Assembly: GCF_046115515.1 (NCBI RefSeq)
Contig: NZ_CP175953.1
Source of the DNA: Gracilimonas sp017641085
GTDB taxonomy: Bacteria; Bacteroidota; Rhodothermia; Balneolales; Balneolaceae
DNA: 64,000 nt
Direction: 5' to 3' (one strand)
Part shown: positions 60,529-64,000 of the stretch, in pieces
How the letters are laid out: each line of letters starts with the position of its first letter
Position numbering within the stretch: position 1 is the stretch's first letter
The notes under the pieces: generated by a model
Told to the model about the DNA's origin: nothing
What the model saw: only the letters and a program-made list of their open reading frames with translations
Databases searched by the model: none
Program-made: the position numbers and the translations under genes

Positions 60529-61661
60529 CGGATTTTGAGCGTTAACAGGCTTAGAATTCCCAATAAAACAGTGATGATCCAGAATCGGACTACGATTTTC
60601 TGTTCAGGCCACCCTTTCTTTTCATAATGATGGTGGATGGGCGTCATTAGGAAGACACGCCGGCCTTCACCATACTTTCTTTTGGTGTATTTGAACCATG
60701 TAGTTTGAATGATCACCGAAAGCGTTTCAATAAAAAAGATTCCACAAATGAAGGGGAGCAGAAGTTCTTTATGCAGCATCAAAGCCACGGCTCCAAATGC
60801 GCCGCCCAGTGCGAGTGAACCGGTATCTCCCATAAAAACCGAGGCGGGATTCGTGTTATACCACAGAAAACCGATACAGGCCCCAATCAGTGAAGCCGCA
60901 AAAATGGTGAGCTCACCGGCTCCCGGCAGGTACATAATGTCGAGGAATCCGGAGAAGTCAACCCGGCCGGACACGTAGGCAAAAATGGCGAATACAATCC
61001 CACAAATAGCGGATGTTCCGGCAGCAAGTCCGTCTAAACCATCCGTTAAGTTGGTTGCGTTGCTCACGGCTGTAATCACAAAAACAGCCACTCCGAGATA
61101 AATCATCCAGCCTAAAGTCTCACCGAAATAGGCGTAATCAATGTTTACATTCTTTAGAAAAGGAACCGTTGAAAGGGAATTAAAGGTCTCAAAATCAGGA
61201 TGGAAGTACAGTACGGCACCCACAACCAGACCAACAATTACCTGACCGGCAATTTTAAACCATCCGGCGAGTCCGCTTTTATCCTTTTTCACCACTTTGA
61301 TGTAATCATCAATAAAGCCAACGATTCCCAAGGCCAGAACTACGAATACAATAAGCCAGCTGTAGATGCTTTCCATCTTCATCCACAAAAGAGCAGGGAT
61401 AACGATTGCCAGGATAATAATCACACCGCCCATGGTTGGTGTTTCGCCTTTGGCGAGGTGGCTGTCTAATCCAATGTCGTCCCGAATCACTTCCCGCAGC
61501 TGAAGTTTACTCAGCCAGTGAATGATTTTCTTACCAACAAAAAGGCTGATCAGCAAGGAAGTAACGGCAGCCAGCGCTGTTCGGGTAGAAATGAAAGCGA
61601 CGGCTCCGGTACCGGGAACGTCATAAGTAGCATCAAGCCAGGTGAAAAGTTCGTGCAGCAT
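60525..61661 (-). CDS. mraY: Phospho-MurNAc-pentapeptide translocase
   Basis: Integral membrane enzyme that transfers phospho-MurNAc-pentapeptide to undecaprenyl phosphate, making lipid I. The 378 residues have about ten membrane segments. The catalytic Asp motifs are seen in GFIDDYIKVVKKDKSGL (about 115-131) and NATNLTDGLDGLAAGTSA (about 205-222). MTPIHHHYEKKGWPE is at the C-terminal side. It shares one base with the murE end. murF, which usually stands beside it, is absent. Confidence 0.97.
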   Translation of the reverse strand: MLHELFTWLDATYDVPGTGAVAFISTRTALAAVTSLLISLFVGKKIIHWLSKLQLREVIRDDIGLDSHLAKGETPTMGGVIIILAIVIPALLWMKMESIYSWLIVFVVLALGIVGFIDDYIKVVKKDKSGLAGWFKIAGQVIVGLVVGAVLYFHPDFETFNSLSTVPFLKNVNIDYAYFGETLGWMIYLGVAVFVITAVSNATNLTDGLDGLAAGTSAICGIVFAIFAYVSGRVDFSGFLDIMYLPGAGELTIFAASLIGACIGFLWYNTNPASVFMGDTGSLALGGAFGAVALMLHKELLLPFICGIFFIETLSVIIQTTWFKYTKRKYGEGRRVFLMTPIHHHYEKKGWPEQKIVVRFWIITVLLGILSLLTLKIR

Positions 61662-63121
61662 CAGTCTCCTCCCCCGGCTTTTTGGGTTAAAGATTCGCGG
61701 GCAATTTCCCGGTCGTCAAAGTGATGGCGCTTGCCATCTACTTCCTGATAATCCTCATGGCCTTTACCGGCAATCAGGATGATTTCATTTCCGTTTGCAT
61801 CTGCAATCGCTTGTTGAATCGCTTGTTTTCGATCGGTAATGCTTTTCACGTTATCAAGCACTTCAAATCCGTCCAGTATATCTGCGATAATTAAATCAGG
61901 ATTTTCTGTACGGGGATTGTCACTGGTTACAATAATTTTGTCAGCAAACTCAGCTGCTGCTTTGGCCATTTTCGGTCGCTTGCTTGAGTCACGATCTCCA
62001 CCGGCACCAAAAATAACGGTAAGTGTTTGATTAGCTTCTTTCACAGAAGAAAGGGTAGAGCAAACGTTTTCAAGGGCGTTCGGGGTGTGTGCATAATCCA
62101 CAATTACTTTAGGGAGGTTATCCCCTTCAACAGTAACCGGTTCCATGCGTCCGGGCGCCCCTTTGGCATTACTTAATGCGGCTGTAATATCTTTGGCTTC
62201 CAGACCCAGTGCCCGGCAAATAAGAAATGCTTCACCTACATTATAGGCGTTAAAGGTTCCTATAAGAGGACTCTCAATTTTTTCCTCATTCACGACAATG
62301 GTAATTCCATCAGAAGAATTCTTCAGGATATGCGCCGATTCATTATCAAAGCTGAGCAATGATTTCCCGGCTTTGCAATCCTTCAGCATAAACTCACCCT
62401 GCACATCATCAGCGTTTATTACAGCGGTTGAGGATTCGGGGAGATTGTCGAATAAAATCTTTTTGGCCTTTGCGTATTGATCCAGGTTTTCATGATAGTC
62501 AAGATGATCCTGGCTGAGATTCGTGAAAGCAGCAACATCAAAATCAATTCCGGCCACCCGGTCCTGATCTAAAGCATGAGATGAAACTTCCATAACCAGG
62601 TAATCAGAACCGGCTTCTACCATTGTTTTCATGTCATTGGCAAGTTCAATAGGGTCGGAAGTGGTAAGCTTGCTGTCGAGTACTTCTTCTAAAATTCGTT
62701 TACTTACCGTTCCAAGGAGCGAGGCTTTCTCACCACAGGCGCGTAAAACCTGGTACACCAGGGTTGCGGTAGTGGTCTTACCGTTGGTTCCGGTAATGCC
62801 AATCACTTTGAGCTGTTCTGCCGGGTTCCCCGCAAAAGCCTGGGCAATAGGTCCGGCCAGTTTCTGTGTGTTTTCAACTTCAATCACACATACATCAGCT
62901 TCAGTATAGTAGGATTCCTCACAGATAATAACTTTGGCACCACGACCGATGGCATCTTCTAAAAACATGTGCCCGTCAACCTGTGTGCCGCGAATGGCGA
63001 TAAAGACAGTACCTTCCTTCACCTCACGAGAATCGATGGCGAACGTAGTTATCTCACCATCAAAATCTTTGTTTGTGACGTGCAGCGGGTTACAAATTTC
63101 TATGAGTTTATCTATCGTCAA
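61661..63121 (-). CDS. murE: UDP-MurNAc-tripeptide synthetase (meso-diaminopimelate type)
   Basis: Adds the third amino acid of the muropeptide. The ATP loop VIGITGTNGKTTTATLVYQ is at about residues 106-124. The motif VTSDNPRTENPDLI (about 403-416) contains DNPR, which selects meso-diaminopimelate and not lysine, consistent with a Gram-negative cell wall. At 486 residues it is full length. It starts one base beyond the ftsI stop. Confidence 0.97.
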   Translation of the reverse strand: MTIDKLIEICNPLHVTNKDFDGEITTFAIDSREVKEGTVFIAIRGTQVDGHMFLEDAIGRGAKVIICEESYYTEADVCVIEVENTQKLAGPIAQAFAGNPAEQLKVIGITGTNGKTTTATLVYQVLRACGEKASLLGTVSKRILEEVLDSKLTTSDPIELANDMKTMVEAGSDYLVMEVSSHALDQDRVAGIDFDVAAFTNLSQDHLDYHENLDQYAKAKKILFDNLPESSTAVINADDVQGEFMLKDCKAGKSLLSFDNESAHILKNSSDGITIVVNEEKIESPLIGTFNAYNVGEAFLICRALGLEAKDITAALSNAKGAPGRMEPVTVEGDNLPKVIVDYAHTPNALENVCSTLSSVKEANQTLTVIFGAGGDRDSSKRPKMAKAAAEFADKIIVTSDNPRTENPDLIIADILDGFEVLDNVKSITDRKQAIQQAIADANGNEIILIAGKGHEDYQEVDGKRHHFDDREIARESLTQKAGGGD

Positions 63122-64000
63122 TTATCGCTTTTCAGTTTGAGTGAGTAATTCCAGTGATTTCGCTTTACCGCGAATCGTTACGCTATATCCTTTCCGAAGG
63201 TGTTCCCCTTTTTTGGGATACTGCGCAAATACGGTTCCTGAACCAATAATCTCGGTTTCGAGTCCACGCTCGGTAAGCAGGTTGGTGGCCTGACGCATGT
63301 TCATGCCAATCAGGTCAGGAATCTCAGCATATCCGTCTTTCACTTTTGCACTGTCAGAAGGCGCATAAGTTTCCGAAAGCGTTAAAGAAATTTCTTGTCC
63401 AATGTTTATTTGAGTGCCTGCTTCAGGAGTTTGCTTCGTGATATAGCCGGCTTTACCATTTACTTCATAAGGAATGTTCAACCCGGCGAGTAATTCAATA
63501 GCTTGTTTCTTTTTAAGTCCTTTCAAATACGGAACCTGCACAAAATCCGGATTCTGCTCTTCACCAACTTTCATATTCTGCTGAATGTTGTTATCCAGTC
63601 CCGCAATTCGCTTAGCCACATTTTGAAAAATCGGTGCGGCGGTAAACCCTCCATAACCACTTGTTCGGGGTTCATCCAAAAGAATCAGGCATACATATTG
63701 GGGATCTTCAACCGGGAAGAAGCCTACGAATGAGCCCCGATAATTATTGGTGTACCGGCCGTTAACCACTTTCTTGGCGGTTCCGGTTTTTCCGGCTATT
63801 CTCAGCCCGTTCACCTGGGCGAGGTCACCCGTTCCGGCATCAGCAACTACACTTTCAAAAATGGGATACAGTTTGTCTAAAGTAGATTTTTTGGCGATTC
63901 GGCGGATTTCTACCGGTTCGTGTTCAGAAACAACGTCCCCGTTTTTGTCCTCAATTCGCTCCACCAGGTAAGGCCGCATCATCTTTCCGTTGTTCGCAAA
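63122..64000 (-). CDS. ftsI: Penicillin-binding protein (FtsI-like) with PASTA domains, C-terminal part
   Basis: Septal transpeptidase whose N-terminal part lies beyond the window edge. The frame stays open upstream of the ATG at 63982 (FANNGKMMRPYLVERIE), so that ATG is internal. The transpeptidase KTGT box is present in RIAGKTGTAKKV, followed by YRGSFVGFFPVEDPQYVCLI. Two PASTA-type modules follow: FVQVPYLKGLKKKQAIELLAG and EIPDLIGMNMRQATNLLTE. PASTA repeats on a division PBP are frequent in Gram-positives and also occur in Bacteroidota relatives. murE follows directly. Confidence 0.95.
   Translation of the reverse strand, partial: FANNGKMMRPYLVERIEDKNGDVVSEHEPVEIRRIAKKSTLDKLYPIFESVVADAGTGDLAQVNGLRIAGKTGTAKKVVNGRYTNNYRGSFVGFFPVEDPQYVCLILLDEPRTSGYGGFTAAPIFQNVAKRIAGLDNNIQQNMKVGEEQNPDFVQVPYLKGLKKKQAIELLAGLNIPYEVNGKAGYITKQTPEAGTQINIGQEISLTLSETYAPSDSAKVKDGYAEIPDLIGMNMRQATNLLTERGLETEIIGSGTVFAQYPKKGEHLRKGYSVTIRGKAKSLELLTQTEKR

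Overview
The window looks like a chromosome segment of a marine Gram-negative bacterium on the Bacteroidota/Balneolota side, most likely a Balneolaceae relative. The evidence is a DUF3127 protein, TAnnTTTG-type -7 boxes ahead of several genes, an RND pump fused to a TolC-like domain, a MurE with the meso-diaminopimelate motif DNPR, and a compact hemACDEF-B-L cluster. The genus is inferred and not shown by the sequence.

Region 1 (1 to about 26.4 kb) is the right-hand part of a metal-resistance island. It holds the end of a P1B metal ATPase. A copper/thiol-redox set follows: CcmF-like heme lyase, SHOCT protein, DUF411 protein, azurin-like cupredoxin, TlpA-like and DsbD-like thiol proteins, a Met-rich multicopper oxidase and a DUF4105 protein. 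Next come a small element with 26-bp inverted ends, a Fur-family regulator, a CusA-TolC fusion with its CusB adaptor, a PII-like protein, a CDF transporter, a broken arsenite-permease-like gene and a single-chain restriction-modification enzyme. The island ends in a tyrosine recombinase lying next to half of a tRNA-Met(CAU) gene that stops in its anticodon loop. The intact upstream edge is outside the window. Between the restriction enzyme and the integrase lies a symmetric array of GCTAA/TTAGC motifs, seven of them spaced exactly 10 bp apart.

Region 2 (26.4-30.2 kb) is repeat-rich: 184-bp tandem palindromic repeats, an aldo/keto reductase, a nucleoside deaminase, a DUF3127 protein with an SSB-like acidic tail, and two copies of a 120-bp repeat.

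Region 3 (30.2-37.5 kb) is the tetrapyrrole pathway from glutamyl-tRNA to protoporphyrinogen IX precursors (hemA, hemC, hemD, hemE, hemF, hemB, hemL), with a structured leader ahead of hemA and palindromes between later genes.

Region 4 (37.5-51.3 kb) is accessory: an SRPBCC protein, two beta-propeller proteins, a DUF4440 protein, mutS2, a putative metallopeptidase, a TonB receptor, PhzF, TauE/SafE and a glycosyltransferase. Two degraded duplicates of neighbouring gene ends (SRPBCC and mutS2) record local rearrangements, and a family of paired hairpins with a conserved AGCnGGAGCT core recurs.

Region 5 (51.4-64 kb, minus strand) is the division and cell-wall cluster ftsI-murE-mraY-murD-ftsW-murG-murC-ftsQ-(small ORF)-ftsA-ftsZ. 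murF is absent. A small uncharacterised ORF fits exactly between ftsQ and ftsA. A palindromic repeat sits between ftsA and ftsZ, and an intrinsic terminator follows ftsZ.
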